Below are positions 51,127-59,795 of a DNA stretch of 64,000 nucleotides, one piece after another; within the stretch, counting starts at the first letter, position 1; each line of letters begins with the position of its first letter. The stretch is taken from NCBI GenBank assembly GCA_041391925.1, contig JAWKNA010000004.1:124001-188000 (forward strand), written 5' to 3'. The notes below the pieces were generated by a model. It was not told the origin of the DNA. It worked only from the letters and a program-made list of their open reading frames with translations, and searched no databases. The DNA comes from JBPOFM01 sp041391925 (GTDB lineage: Bacteria > Bacteroidota > Bacteroidia > Flavobacteriales > Flavobacteriaceae). The translations under genes and the position numbers were made by a program.

Positions 51127-52398
51127 TTATTTATTTAAAATAGCTTTCAATTTTTCCACCAAATGATACACATCCTGAAATGAATTATACATAGGAACAG
51201 GAGCACATCGTATGACGTCTGGTTCGCGCCAATCACTTATAACACCTGATTCCGTCAGTTTGGTGTGCACTGATTTATCAGCATTTTTTACCTGAATCGA
51301 TAATTGGCAACCACGCTCATCAGGATTTGATGGCGTAATGATTTTGATGACATCTTCTCCCAATTCCTTCAACAGAAATTCAAAATAGCCAGTTAGTTTT
51401 TTAGATTTTGCTGTCAGTTTTGCCATACCAACTTCCGCAAAAATATCCAACGACGCTCTAATGGCAGCCATAGATAGAATTGGCGGATTGCTCAATTGCC
51501 AACCTTCTGCACCTGGCAACTGGTCAAAGGCATCACGCATTTTAAAACGTGTTTCTTTATTATGACTCCACCAACCTGCAAATCGGTTGAGATTTTTATT
51601 GTTAGCGTGACGCTCGTGCACAAAACAACCGCCTAAACTGCCAGGACCTGAATTCAAATATTTATAAGTACACCAAACTGCAAAATCAGCACCTGAATCG
51701 TGTAAATTCAATTTTACGTTGCCTGCTCCGTGAGCACAGTCAAATCCGACCATACAACCATATTTATGACCCAGTTGTGTGATGCGTTTTAAATCAAAAA
51801 ACTGTCCTGTGTAATAATTGACACCACCTATCATTATCAAAGCAATGTCGTCACCTTGTTCTTTTAGAATATCTTCTAAATCATCATAGTTGGCCAATTC
51901 TTCACCTTTGCGCGCTTTCCAGAGAATCAATCCTTCCTCTGCATCAAAACCGTGATGTCTCAACTGACTTTCCACCGCATATTTATCTGAAGGAAACGCA
52001 TCGGCTTCAATCAGGATTTTATAACGTTTTTGTGTTGGTTGATAAAACGACACCATCATCAAATGAAGATTGGCAGTCAAAGTATTCATCACCACCACTT
52101 CCAAAGGTTTTGCGCCCACCACTTTTGCCATATTTTCCGTCAAAAATTCGTGGTAAGGCAACCAAGGATGTTTAGCTTCCAAATGCCCTTCAACACCCAA
52201 ATTTGCCCAGTCTTCCAATTCCTGATTGATATACTCTTTTGTGGATTTTGGCTGTAACCCCAAGGAATTTCCGGTCATATAAATCAGCTCATTTCCTTTG
52301 CTGTCTTTTGGAATGTGGAAGCGTTGCCTGTACGTAGCCAAAACATCTTCTTGGTCTTGTTGTTTAGCAAATTCTAAACCTAATTGATAGTTGGACAA
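51127..52398 (-). CDS. kynU: Kynureninase
   Basis: A 423-residue PLP enzyme that cleaves kynurenine or 3-hydroxykynurenine to (3-hydroxy)anthranilate and alanine. The PLP lysine is in AVWCTYKYLNSGPGSLGG; IYMTGNSLGLQPK, MVGFDCAHGAGNVKL and NKNLNRFAGWW are typical. No ATG lies near the N-terminus. The TTG at 52398 (then SNYQLGLEFAKQQD) fits the family start, while the open frame reaches a further TTG at 52446. A promoter-like box at 52424 favours the shorter protein. It heads the operon. Tryptophan 2,3-dioxygenase is not in the window. Confidence 0.94.
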   Translation of the reverse strand: MSNYQLGLEFAKQQDQEDVLATYRQRFHIPKDSKGNELIYMTGNSLGLQPKSTKEYINQELEDWANLGVEGHLEAKHPWLPYHEFLTENMAKVVGAKPLEVVVMNTLTANLHLMMVSFYQPTQKRYKILIEADAFPSDKYAVESQLRHHGFDAEEGLILWKARKGEELANYDDLEDILKEQGDDIALIMIGGVNYYTGQFFDLKRITQLGHKYGCMVGFDCAHGAGNVKLNLHDSGADFAVWCTYKYLNSGPGSLGGCFVHERHANNKNLNRFAGWWSHNKETRFKMRDAFDQLPGAEGWQLSNPPILSMAAIRASLDIFAEVGMAKLTAKSKKLTGYFEFLLKELGEDVIKIITPSNPDERGCQLSIQVKNADKSVHTKLTESGVISDWREPDVIRCAPVPMYNSFQDVYHLVEKLKAILNK

Positions 52399-52423
52399 GG
52401 TGAGTTTGTTTTTCGGTTTCCCA

Positions 52424-52431
52424 CAAAAATA
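52424..52431 (-). promoter_or_regulatory. Candidate promoter -7 box for the kynurenine operon
   Basis: Minus-strand TATTTTTG matches TAnnTTTG, 25 bp before the TTG at 52398. It lies within the longer open frame. Confidence 0.5.
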
Positions 52432-52516
52432 AGGATTATAAGTCAAGAATTAAAGCCTTCAAAGGGACTTAATTTGGAGTTTCTTTTTTTGTATCTTTAA
52501 TAAAAAATCAATTGAA

Positions 52517-52942
52517 ATGACCAAAACAAAAGAATATTCAAACGGCGAAGTAACGGTCGTATGGAAACCCGAATTATGCATTCATTCAGGAATATGTGTA
52601 AAAGGTCTAGGTGACGTTTTTAAGCCTAAAGAAAAACCTTGGGTAAAAGTTAAAGCAGCCAGTACAGACGATATAATTAATCAGGTGAAGGAGTGTCCGT
52701 CAGGAGCTTTGAGCCATTATATGAATAATGAAAAAATACAGATTTTGGAACATCATGCAGAAGAAATTAAAGTGGAGGTCCGTGAAAACGGTCCATTAGT
52801 GGTTCATGGCACACTCAAAGTCATCCATGCCAATGGAACAGATGAATCTAGAACTCGTGTAACAACGTTTTGCAGATGTGGCGCTTCGTCAAACAAGCCT
52901 TTTTGTGATGGTGCTCACAGGGAAATTGAATTTAAAGGCTAA
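52517..52942 (+). CDS. Fe-S protein with Fer4_19-like and CDGSH domains
   Basis: A 141-residue soluble protein with two iron-sulphur modules. The N-terminal part has Cys21, Cys27 and Cys60 (CIHSGIC and ECPSGAL), as in Fer4_19-type domains. The C-terminal part is a CDGSH motif: Cys119, Cys121, Cys130 and His134 (CRCGASSNKPFCDGAH) for a 2Fe-2S cluster. It probably works in electron transfer or cluster handling. It is divergent from kynU. Confidence 0.9.
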   Translation: MTKTKEYSNGEVTVVWKPELCIHSGICVKGLGDVFKPKEKPWVKVKAASTDDIINQVKECPSGALSHYMNNEKIQILEHHAEEIKVEVRENGPLVVHGTLKVIHANGTDESRTRVTTFCRCGASSNKPFCDGAHREIEFKG

Positions 52943-52946
52943 AAAA

Positions 52947-52978
52947 AAGAGCTTTAACTTGGTTAGTTGAAGCTCTTT
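52947..52978 (-). terminator. Terminator hairpin between the CDGSH gene and the lipoprotein gene
   Basis: A stem of up to 13 bp (AAGAGCTTTAACT / AGTTGAAGCTCTT, one G-U). The strong T-run is on the minus strand, so it mainly serves the lipoprotein gene ending at 53091. On the plus strand it may also stop the CDGSH transcript. Confidence 0.75.
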
Positions 52979-53090
52979 GAATATATAGAGACGCATACTG
53001 CGGAATATTCATTTTATATACCTATATACGACACTTGCTTAAAGATTGGATTTTTGAAATTTTAAATTTAATATTTTTTTAACTATCTAT

Positions 53091-53762
53091 TTATTTGGTG
53101 ATTTTGATATTGGTAAAGTGCAGTTTCCAATCACCTTCTGGTTTCTTGTGGGATTTTGAAATCTCGATGCCGTTGAAATCTTCGTAATCTTCCCACGTGG
53201 TCATCATTGACGGTTCTTTAGAATCTCCTTGTCTGTAAATCCATTCTTTTATCATGTAATCTTTATCAAAATAGAAATCGTAAGCATCTCCAGGCGTGTA
53301 GCCGCCTTCGGTCGGGTAAGTCAAGGTAATTTTATTTAAGGATTTGGAACTGATTGGAGCATTTTCCGTTGAGACTTCAGAAATGGAGGCAGATGAGTCC
53401 CAAACCAATTGAAATGGTGCTAGCAACCAATACTTGTCATTAATAAATTTTCTATCGGCATTAATAGTTGTGCTGTCTAGAGATTTTTGATTGTATGAAA
53501 TGGTGTCTTTACCAGAAATTAGAGTGACATCTCCAGTTTTTGGTTTCCAACTCCAAGAACGCTCAAAGTGAATGGTATCTTTATCCACATTGAATGTAAA
53601 ATCGATTTGAGAAACTTCATTCCAGTTTTCAAAGCCATTAGCATTTGCGATTTTTTCAGCAACGGACAATTCCTTTTCAGCACTTTCACTGGTTTCCTTT
53701 TTATCGTATTTGCATGAAACAAAAAGAAAACTGACGACTATAAGAATGAATGGGTTTCGCAT
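53091..53762 (-). CDS. Lipoprotein, outer-membrane lipoprotein-sorting-like, unknown function
   Basis: A 223-residue lipoprotein with the lipobox FLFVSC (Cys17). Most of the mature part is a beta-rich domain with repeated aromatic strands (FTFNVDKDTIHFERSWSWKP, LAPFQLVWD, DFYFDKDYMIKEWIYRQ). Such half-barrel folds hold lipids in LolA-like proteins, but I can only suggest this. It stands next to msrA on the same strand with a 51-bp gap. Confidence 0.75.
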   Translation of the reverse strand: MRNPFILIVVSFLFVSCKYDKKETSESAEKELSVAEKIANANGFENWNEVSQIDFTFNVDKDTIHFERSWSWKPKTGDVTLISGKDTISYNQKSLDSTTINADRKFINDKYWLLAPFQLVWDSSASISEVSTENAPISSKSLNKITLTYPTEGGYTPGDAYDFYFDKDYMIKEWIYRQGDSKEPSMMTTWEDYEDFNGIEISKSHKKPEGDWKLHFTNIKITK

Positions 53763-53813
53763 CTCTTTTTTTGTAAAGATATAACAAAATTCAATCAGAT
53801 GAGAGCTGCATGC

Positions 53814-54470
53814 CTAATGATTGTCTTTCAACAATTCAGGAAATTTCTTTTTAAAACGATTGATTCTTGGAATGGATACGTTTTGGATGTATGGATTTTC
53901 AGGGTGTAAGCGCTCATAGTTTTGGTGATAATCTTCCGCTTTCCAGAATTTTTGGAATGGATACACTTCAGCAGCAATAGGTTCCCCTAATTTTTTAGCC
54001 AAAGCAGCTTTTTTTTCTTCAATGATGTTCTTTTGTTCATCATTCTGATAAAAGATAATGGAGCGATATTGCGAACCTCTATCATTTCCTTGACCATTCA
54101 CTTGTGTTGGGTCTTGTGAACCAAAATACACATCTACCAAAGTTGAAAAACTGACCACATTAGGGTCATAAATAACCTCTACAGATTCTGCATGCCCTGT
54201 TTTGCCAGTATTACTGTCTTCATAAGTTGGGTTTTTAGTATGACCACCAGCATAGCCGCTAATGACTTCGTCAACACCTTTTACACTTTCATAAATTGCC
54301 TCTACACACCAAAAACAACCACTGGAAAAATAGGCTTTCGCTTTTCCATTTTGCATAGGTACTTCTACGGGTTTTGCCATTTGGGCTTCTTTTTGGGACT
54401 TTGTATTTTGTGCCTTATTCTGGCAACTCACTAAAAATATCAGTGATAGTGATAAAAAGATAGATTTCAT
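53814..54470 (-). CDS. msrA: Peptide methionine sulfoxide reductase MsrA, lipoprotein form
   Basis: A 218-residue MsrA that reduces methionine-S-sulfoxide in proteins. The active-site motif is SGCFWCVEAIY and GYAGGHTKNPTYEDSNTGKTGHAE is conserved, as is GSQYRSIIFY. A lipobox (LIFLVSC) precedes the domain, so it acts outside the cytoplasm, tethered to a membrane. Usual cytosolic forms are about 180-210 residues. Confidence 0.95.
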   Translation of the reverse strand: MKSIFLSLSLIFLVSCQNKAQNTKSQKEAQMAKPVEVPMQNGKAKAYFSSGCFWCVEAIYESVKGVDEVISGYAGGHTKNPTYEDSNTGKTGHAESVEVIYDPNVVSFSTLVDVYFGSQDPTQVNGQGNDRGSQYRSIIFYQNDEQKNIIEEKKAALAKKLGEPIAAEVYPFQKFWKAEDYHQNYERLHPENPYIQNVSIPRINRFKKKFPELLKDNH

Positions 54471-54545
54471 AAAGATTGATTTTAGAGGGTAGTCGTGAAG
54501 AATGGAATAACCTTAACTATAGAATGTGAAAGTTTTCCTAAAATA

Positions 54546-54575
54546 AAAAAGCCTCTACAATTTGTAAAGGCTTTT
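54546..54575 (-). terminator. Terminator after the coiled-coil protein gene
   Basis: A stem (AAAAGCCTCTACAA / TTGTAAAGGCTTTT, one mismatch or wobble) with a T-run on the minus strand, 22 bp after the stop at 54598. Confidence 0.75.
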
Positions 54576-54597
54576 CAGTAACAATATATAGGTTTGC

Positions 54598-55380
54598 TTA
54601 ACTCAATTTTGCAAACAATTTTTCCATTTTTGCTTTTTGCTCTTCGGCCAACTGTGCATCGACCAAGATACGTCCGCTGTGCTCATCGGTAATGACTTTC
54701 TTGCGTGAAGCAATTTCTACTTGTACTTGTGGAGGAATTGTAAAGAAGGAACCTCCAGAAGCACCTCTTTCAATGGCCACAACTGCCAAACCGTTTTTCA
54801 CGTTTTGACGGATTCTGTGGTATGCTGACACTAAACGCTCATCAATCTGGTCTTGATATTCGTTTGATTTTGCAATTAATGCATTTTCTTCTTTTTCAGT
54901 CTCTGCCAAAATTGCATTCAATTCACCTTTTTTGTGTTTCAAATGTGTTTGACGGTCTTTTAAACGGTCTTTGGTTTCAGAAATAACCTCTTTTTTTTGT
55001 TCAATTTGAACTTTATATTCTTTTATATGTTTTTCAGCCAATTGGATTTCCAATTCCTGAAATTCGATTTCTTTGGTGATAGAGTTGAACTCTCTATTGT
55101 TTCTCACATTTTTTTGCTGCTCTGCATATTTTTTTATAAGTGCTCGTGCTTCTTCCATCAAATTCTTTTTTGCTTTGATGTCATTATCAATCAATTCCAA
55201 TGTGGAGTTTAATTTTTCAAGTCTGGTGTTTAAACCTTCTACTTCATCTTCTAAATCCCTAACTTCAAGAGGAAGCTCACCTCGAATGTTTCTGATTTCG
55301 TCCACTCTCGAATCGATTAGTTGTAAATCATACAACGCTCTTAATCGTTCTTCTACGGATAGTTCAGCTTTTTTTGCCAT
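54598..55380 (-). CDS. Coiled-coil protein of the CT398/DUF164 family, zinc-ribbon cysteines lost
   Basis: A 260-residue protein with a long coiled coil (about 10-175) and a C-terminal domain that aligns with the C4 zinc ribbon of the DUF164 family. In that domain GASGGSFFTIPPQ and TDEHSGRILVD replace the two CxxC pairs, so the four positions are Ser208, Ser211, Asp232 and Ser235. The scaffold around them is kept. It starts 4 bp after the Nif3 gene; this pair is widely conserved. Function is unknown, perhaps in flagellar-type or secretion chaperoning in other bacteria. Confidence 0.88.
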   Translation of the reverse strand: MAKKAELSVEERLRALYDLQLIDSRVDEIRNIRGELPLEVRDLEDEVEGLNTRLEKLNSTLELIDNDIKAKKNLMEEARALIKKYAEQQKNVRNNREFNSITKEIEFQELEIQLAEKHIKEYKVQIEQKKEVISETKDRLKDRQTHLKHKKGELNAILAETEKEENALIAKSNEYQDQIDERLVSAYHRIRQNVKNGLAVVAIERGASGGSFFTIPPQVQVEIASRKKVITDEHSGRILVDAQLAEEQKAKMEKLFAKLS

Positions 55381-55384
55381 ATGT

Positions 55385-56479
55385 TTATAGATACTTTACA
55401 GGATTGGTATTCGTCGTTGCTAAAACGACTGCAAAATTAGTGATTTTTTTTGAGAGATAATCTACTAAAAAGTTTTTTGTGAATTGTTCGCTCTCATAAT
55501 GTCCAATATCTGCTAAAATTATTTGGTCTTCTGCTGAAAAAAAATCATGATATTTTAGGTCTGAAGTGATGAAAACATCAGTATTTGCAGACTTTGCAGC
55601 TTGTATGGCAAAACTTCCTGAACCTCCTAAAACCGCTATTCGTTTCACTGATTTTTTTGTGATGTTTGAGTGCTTAATAACCGATACATTCATTTTTTTC
55701 TTTACGAAAGCCAAAAAATCTTCCGTTTTTGTCTCATTTTCAAGTTCTCCAACCATTCCCATGCCGATGGTCTGGTTGTAATTATCTAAAGTTGTGACTT
55801 CAAAAGCTACTTCTTCGTAAGGATGATGTTCAAAAAGTGATTTCAAAATTTTGGATTCCAAATGTTTTTGAAATGTGACTGAAATCTGGGTTTCTTCTTC
55901 TTGATGTAGTTCTCCTTTTTTGCCTTTTACTGGGTTGGAATCATCGTTACCTTGATAAGTTCCTGTACCGTCGATATTGAAACTGCATTTTTCATAATTG
56001 CCAATTGTTCCTGCACCAGCCTTGAACAATTCATTTCTCAACGTTTTGGCATCGTTGATGGGAACGTAAGTGGTCAATTTTTTGATGGTGCCTTGTTGTG
56101 ACAGTAGGATTTTTTTGTTTTTGAGCCCTAAAGTATTGCAGATGATATCGTTCACACCTTGCAGGCAATTATCCAAAGCAGTATGGATGGCAAAAATGGC
56201 GATATTGTTTTGTATGGCTTTGATGACCACTCTTTCAACATACGTATTTCCATTCAGTTTTTTCAAACCTTTAAAAATGATTGGGTGAAAGCTTACTATC
56301 AGATTGCAATTCTTATCTATCGCTTCATCCACAACGCTTTCCAAGGTATCCAGTGTCACCAAAATACCTTTGACGTCGTCGTTTTTATTGCCGACCAACA
56401 ATCCGACATTATCAAAATCTTCAGCGTAATGCAGGGGAGCCAATTCTTCGAGATGATTGATAACATCTTGGATAATCAT
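55385..56479 (-). CDS. Nif3-like dinuclear metal centre protein
   Basis: A 364-residue protein of the Nif3/YqfO family with a central PII/CutA-like insertion. The conserved HYAEDFDNVGLLVGN, VSFHPIIFKGLKKLNGN, IFAIHTALDN and the C-terminal GHYESEQ carry the predicted metal ligands (His and Glu). Its exact role is unsettled; GTP cyclohydrolase-type activity has been proposed. The ATG at 56503 is upstream of the likely transcript start, so the ATG at 56479 (MIIQDVINHLEELAP) is preferred. Confidence 0.92.
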   Translation of the reverse strand: MIIQDVINHLEELAPLHYAEDFDNVGLLVGNKNDDVKGILVTLDTLESVVDEAIDKNCNLIVSFHPIIFKGLKKLNGNTYVERVVIKAIQNNIAIFAIHTALDNCLQGVNDIICNTLGLKNKKILLSQQGTIKKLTTYVPINDAKTLRNELFKAGAGTIGNYEKCSFNIDGTGTYQGNDDSNPVKGKKGELHQEEETQISVTFQKHLESKILKSLFEHHPYEEVAFEVTTLDNYNQTIGMGMVGELENETKTEDFLAFVKKKMNVSVIKHSNITKKSVKRIAVLGGSGSFAIQAAKSANTDVFITSDLKYHDFFSAEDQIILADIGHYESEQFTKNFLVDYLSKKITNFAVVLATTNTNPVKYL

Positions 56480-56505
56480 ATGATTTTTCGGGTTTAGGTT
56501 CATCG

Positions 56506-56513
56506 CAAAGATA
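56506..56513 (-). promoter_or_regulatory. Candidate promoter -7 box for Nif3-coiled-coil operon
   Basis: Minus-strand TATCTTTG matches TAnnTTTG. Transcription would begin near 56500, downstream of the ATG at 56503 and 20 bp before the one at 56479. Confidence 0.6.
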
Positions 56514-56534
56514 AAATATTATATTTTCGTTATT

Positions 56535-57548
56535 GTGAAAATATTGAGATACATCCTTTTTCCAATCGTACCAATCTATTTTTTGGTGACCTGGCTTCGC
56601 AATAAATTTTATGATTGGGGACTATTTAAATCTTCAGAATATACTATTCTCACAATTTGCGTCGGGAACTTGAGCGTCGGTGGAACCGGAAAAACACCCA
56701 TGATTGAATATTTGATTCGGTTATTAAAAGCTGATTATCAATTGGCGACTTTGAGTCGTGGCTACAAACGTTCGACCAAAGGTTTTGTAATTGCTGATGA
56801 AACAGCCACTGCTTCCATAATTGGAGACGAACCATTCCAGTTTTATAACAAATTTGAAGACGTAATTGTGAGCGTTGATACTGATAGACGTCATGGAATT
56901 TCAACATTGATGCAATTGAACAATCCACCAGAAGTCATTTTATTGGATGATGCCTTCCAACATCGAAAAGTAAAGGCAAAGTTCAATATCCTGTTGACTT
57001 CTTATGATGATTTATATGTGAATGACAGTGTGCTACCAACAGGAAATTTAAGGGAACCCAGAAGTGGAGCCAAGCGTGCGGATGTAATTGTAATAACCAA
57101 ATGTCCCGAATCGATTTCTGAAAGTGATAAAAAACGAATTATAAAATCGTTGAATCCGGAAACCTATCAACAAGTCTTTTTTAGTTGGATAGACTATTCA
57201 GATGTCATTAAAAACAATTCAGAAGAGAAAGAATTGAGCTATCTCTCGGATAAAAATTTTACATTGGTTACGGGAATCGCCAATTCAAAACCCCTTTTAG
57301 AATTTTTAGAATTCAAAAATTTAAAGTTTGATCATTTGGATTTTCAGGATCATCACCATTTCACTTCAAAAGAGGTAATGGATTTGAAGACAAAAAATAT
57401 TATTCTGACAACAGAAAAAGACTTCATGAGGTTATCGCCACATTTCAAAGAGAATGAAAACATATTCTATATCCCAATTGAATTAAAAATAGATAGGCCC
57501 AAAGAGTTTGAACATTGGGTTAAAAGTAAAACTACATTGAAGATGTAG
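56535..57548 (+). CDS. lpxK: Tetraacyldisaccharide 4'-kinase LpxK
   Basis: A 337-residue inner-membrane kinase that phosphorylates the lipid A precursor at the 4' position. The P-loop is GNLSVGGTGKTP and the membrane anchor is the first 20 residues. LSRGYKR, GDEPFQFYNKF, DRRHGISTLMQL, ILLDDAFQHRKVK and TTEKDFMRL are typical. Start is GTG at 56535. The 3' end overlaps the histidine kinase gene by 17 bp (convergent). Confidence 0.95.
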   Translation: MKILRYILFPIVPIYFLVTWLRNKFYDWGLFKSSEYTILTICVGNLSVGGTGKTPMIEYLIRLLKADYQLATLSRGYKRSTKGFVIADETATASIIGDEPFQFYNKFEDVIVSVDTDRRHGISTLMQLNNPPEVILLDDAFQHRKVKAKFNILLTSYDDLYVNDSVLPTGNLREPRSGAKRADVIVITKCPESISESDKKRIIKSLNPETYQQVFFSWIDYSDVIKNNSEEKELSYLSDKNFTLVTGIANSKPLLEFLEFKNLKFDHLDFQDHHHFTSKEVMDLKTKNIILTTEKDFMRLSPHFKENENIFYIPIELKIDRPKEFEHWVKSKTTLKM

Positions 57549-59766
57549 TGTTTTCATTAGTTTTTAAAGCTGAATACAGTTTTCGTTCAAAATCATCTTG
57601 TCTGAATGGTTTGGAAATGATATCGTCAAAACCAGCTTCTTCAAATTCATGCATCTTGTCATCAATAGTTACAGCCGTCAGAGCAAATATGGTCAGCTCC
57701 TTATCAAAAGTTCTGATAATTTTGGTGGCCTCCAGACCACTAATTCCTGGCATATGGATATCCATAAGCACAACATCGTAACGTTCTTCTTTTACACGTT
57801 CAACAGCTTCCTCACCATTATCTACAACATCACAGTAAAGATTCATCTTGTTGAGAATCTTTTTGGTTATCATCTGGTTGATTTTGTTGTCCTCTACAAC
57901 CAAAATTTTGATATTACTTAATTCCACTGCTTCAATGTTTTTAAAGTGTTTAGGTTTTTCTTCTGCAACTATCTGTTCTGAGGAGTAGGTAAGTGGAATT
58001 TCAAAAAAGAAAGTAGTACCTTTTCCGAGTTCACTTTTTAAATAAATTTTACCTTTTAAGATTTCAATAAGTCCTTTTACGATGGAAAGCCCAAGTCCTG
58101 TACCACCATACTTTCTGTTGATTTGAATGGAGCCTTGCGAAAAGCTCTCAAACATGTGTTCTTGTTTTTCTTTTGTAATACCGATGCCATTGTCTTCAAT
58201 TTCAAAACGAAGTGTATAGACATCATTGGATTGATTGATTTTATAAACCCTCACCCATATATCTCCATCTTTGGTAAACTTGATGGCGTTACCTATTAAA
58301 TTGATCAGGATTTGTGAAATTTTTAATTGGTCTGCCACGAAATTATGTGGAAGCCCTTCCTCATATTCGTAGTGCATTTTAATATTGTTGTCCAAAGCAG
58401 AATTATTAAGAGCCGAAACAACATTTTCCACTTTTTTCTGAAGATTGAACAGTTCTGGGTCTAATTCTACTTTGTTGGCTTCAATCTTATTGATTTGCAA
58501 GATATCATTTATGAAAGTGAGCAAGTAATCCCCAGAAAACTTTAATGATTTCAGATGCTGTACTTGTTCTGGTTTTGGATTTTCATCCAAAAGCATATTC
58601 GTAAGGCCAGTTACAGCATATAAAGGTGTTCGCAACTCATGTGTAACTGTTGATAGGAAATTGGCTTTGGTTTTTGAGGCCAATTCAGCTTTTTCTTTGG
58701 CAACAACCAACTCATCATGCTTTTTGTGGAGCATGTTATTGGTCTTTAGCCGAATATTGTTGTTCTTATATAACGACAGTGTGAGCAAAGATAAAATGGT
58801 AATTAGCGCAATACTTAAAATGGTTGTAATCCTAGTTAGATTATTGGAGGCATCAGCCTCTTCAAGCTTAACTTCCATCTGTTTTTTTTCAGCTTCATGG
58901 TAATCGTTGATGAATTGAATTTTTTGGTCAGGTGATAAATTGACACGTTTGATGTCTAAAATAGAATCAGAAAGTCTAATGTGTTTTTTTAAGTAATCAT
59001 TGGCGAGCTGATAGTTTTTAGTGTTTTCATAAATGCCACTTAATGTAGAATAACTGTCATTGATGTTCTCTACTATCCTGTTGTCTTTTGCAATTTGCAA
59101 GCCTTCTTGAGTCATTGACAACGCTGTATCATTATTGCCCATCAAACTTAAAACCTTTCCACTGTGGATCAGTGCACTACTCAAAACCTTTGGTTGATTA
59201 TGTTTTTTTGCTAAAATGATGGATTTTTCCAACAGTGATTTCGCTGTAGCATAGTCTTCCATTTGGATGTAAACTTTGGCCTCATTTAAAGTGATCTCAG
59301 AAATGTTGGCTTCCATTTTTTCTTCTTCAAATTTTGTTTTGGCAGAATTGAAATAGTCCAAGGCATTTTGATATTCTTTTTTGCTCGCATGTAGAATACC
59401 TCTGATATTATACGTAATTGCAAGATTGACATCATCATCAATCTCGCGTTGTATCTCAGCTGCTTTTGTTAAGGAAATGAGAGCTTTTTCAGGCTCTTCA
59501 ACAGTATATTGAAGTTTCGCTATTTTGGTATGGATGATACCTTGACTTTTTTTGTCCTTGATTTGGTCAGCAATAAGTAATGCTTTTTCAAGGTTGTCTT
59601 TTGCACTGTAATAATCACCACGTTCATTCTCCAAATCTGAATGAGTGATGTAGTTTTCGATACGCATCTCTAGCACATCGATATCTTCGTTTTGAACATT
59701 TTGTGAATATCCCAAAGGAGATATGCAAATAAGAAGAATAGTTATATAGTAGTTGATATGGGACAT
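57532..59766 (-). CDS. TPR-containing hybrid sensor histidine kinase/response regulator
   Basis: A 744-residue protein with a signal sequence (about 1-21), a periplasmic set of TPR repeats (about 30-275), one membrane helix (about 311-333), a HisKA domain with His376 (STVTHELRTP), an HATPase domain (GNAIKFTKDGD, EIEDNGIGI, GGTGLGLSIVKG) and a C-terminal receiver (ILVVEDNKINQ, VVLMDIHMPG). No Hpt or DNA-binding domain is present, so signalling must pass to another protein. It is probably a sensor using TPRs to read a protein partner. Confidence 0.9.
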   Translation of the reverse strand: MSHINYYITILLICISPLGYSQNVQNEDIDVLEMRIENYITHSDLENERGDYYSAKDNLEKALLIADQIKDKKSQGIIHTKIAKLQYTVEEPEKALISLTKAAEIQREIDDDVNLAITYNIRGILHASKKEYQNALDYFNSAKTKFEEEKMEANISEITLNEAKVYIQMEDYATAKSLLEKSIILAKKHNQPKVLSSALIHSGKVLSLMGNNDTALSMTQEGLQIAKDNRIVENINDSYSTLSGIYENTKNYQLANDYLKKHIRLSDSILDIKRVNLSPDQKIQFINDYHEAEKKQMEVKLEEADASNNLTRITTILSIALITILSLLTLSLYKNNNIRLKTNNMLHKKHDELVVAKEKAELASKTKANFLSTVTHELRTPLYAVTGLTNMLLDENPKPEQVQHLKSLKFSGDYLLTFINDILQINKIEANKVELDPELFNLQKKVENVVSALNNSALDNNIKMHYEYEEGLPHNFVADQLKISQILINLIGNAIKFTKDGDIWVRVYKINQSNDVYTLRFEIEDNGIGITKEKQEHMFESFSQGSIQINRKYGGTGLGLSIVKGLIEILKGKIYLKSELGKGTTFFFEIPLTYSSEQIVAEEKPKHFKNIEAVELSNIKILVVEDNKINQMITKKILNKMNLYCDVVDNGEEAVERVKEERYDVVLMDIHMPGISGLEATKIIRTFDKELTIFALTAVTIDDKMHEFEEAGFDDIISKPFRQDDFERKLYSALKTNENTTSSM

Positions 59767-59786
59767 TTTATACCACTTTTAAAGAA

Positions 59787-59794
59787 CAAATATA
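59787..59794 (-). promoter_or_regulatory. Candidate promoter -7 box for the hybrid histidine kinase
   Basis: Minus-strand TATATTTG matches TAnnTTTG, 21 bp before the ATG at 59766 and just after the gap gene stop. Confidence 0.5.
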
Positions 59795-59795
59795 A

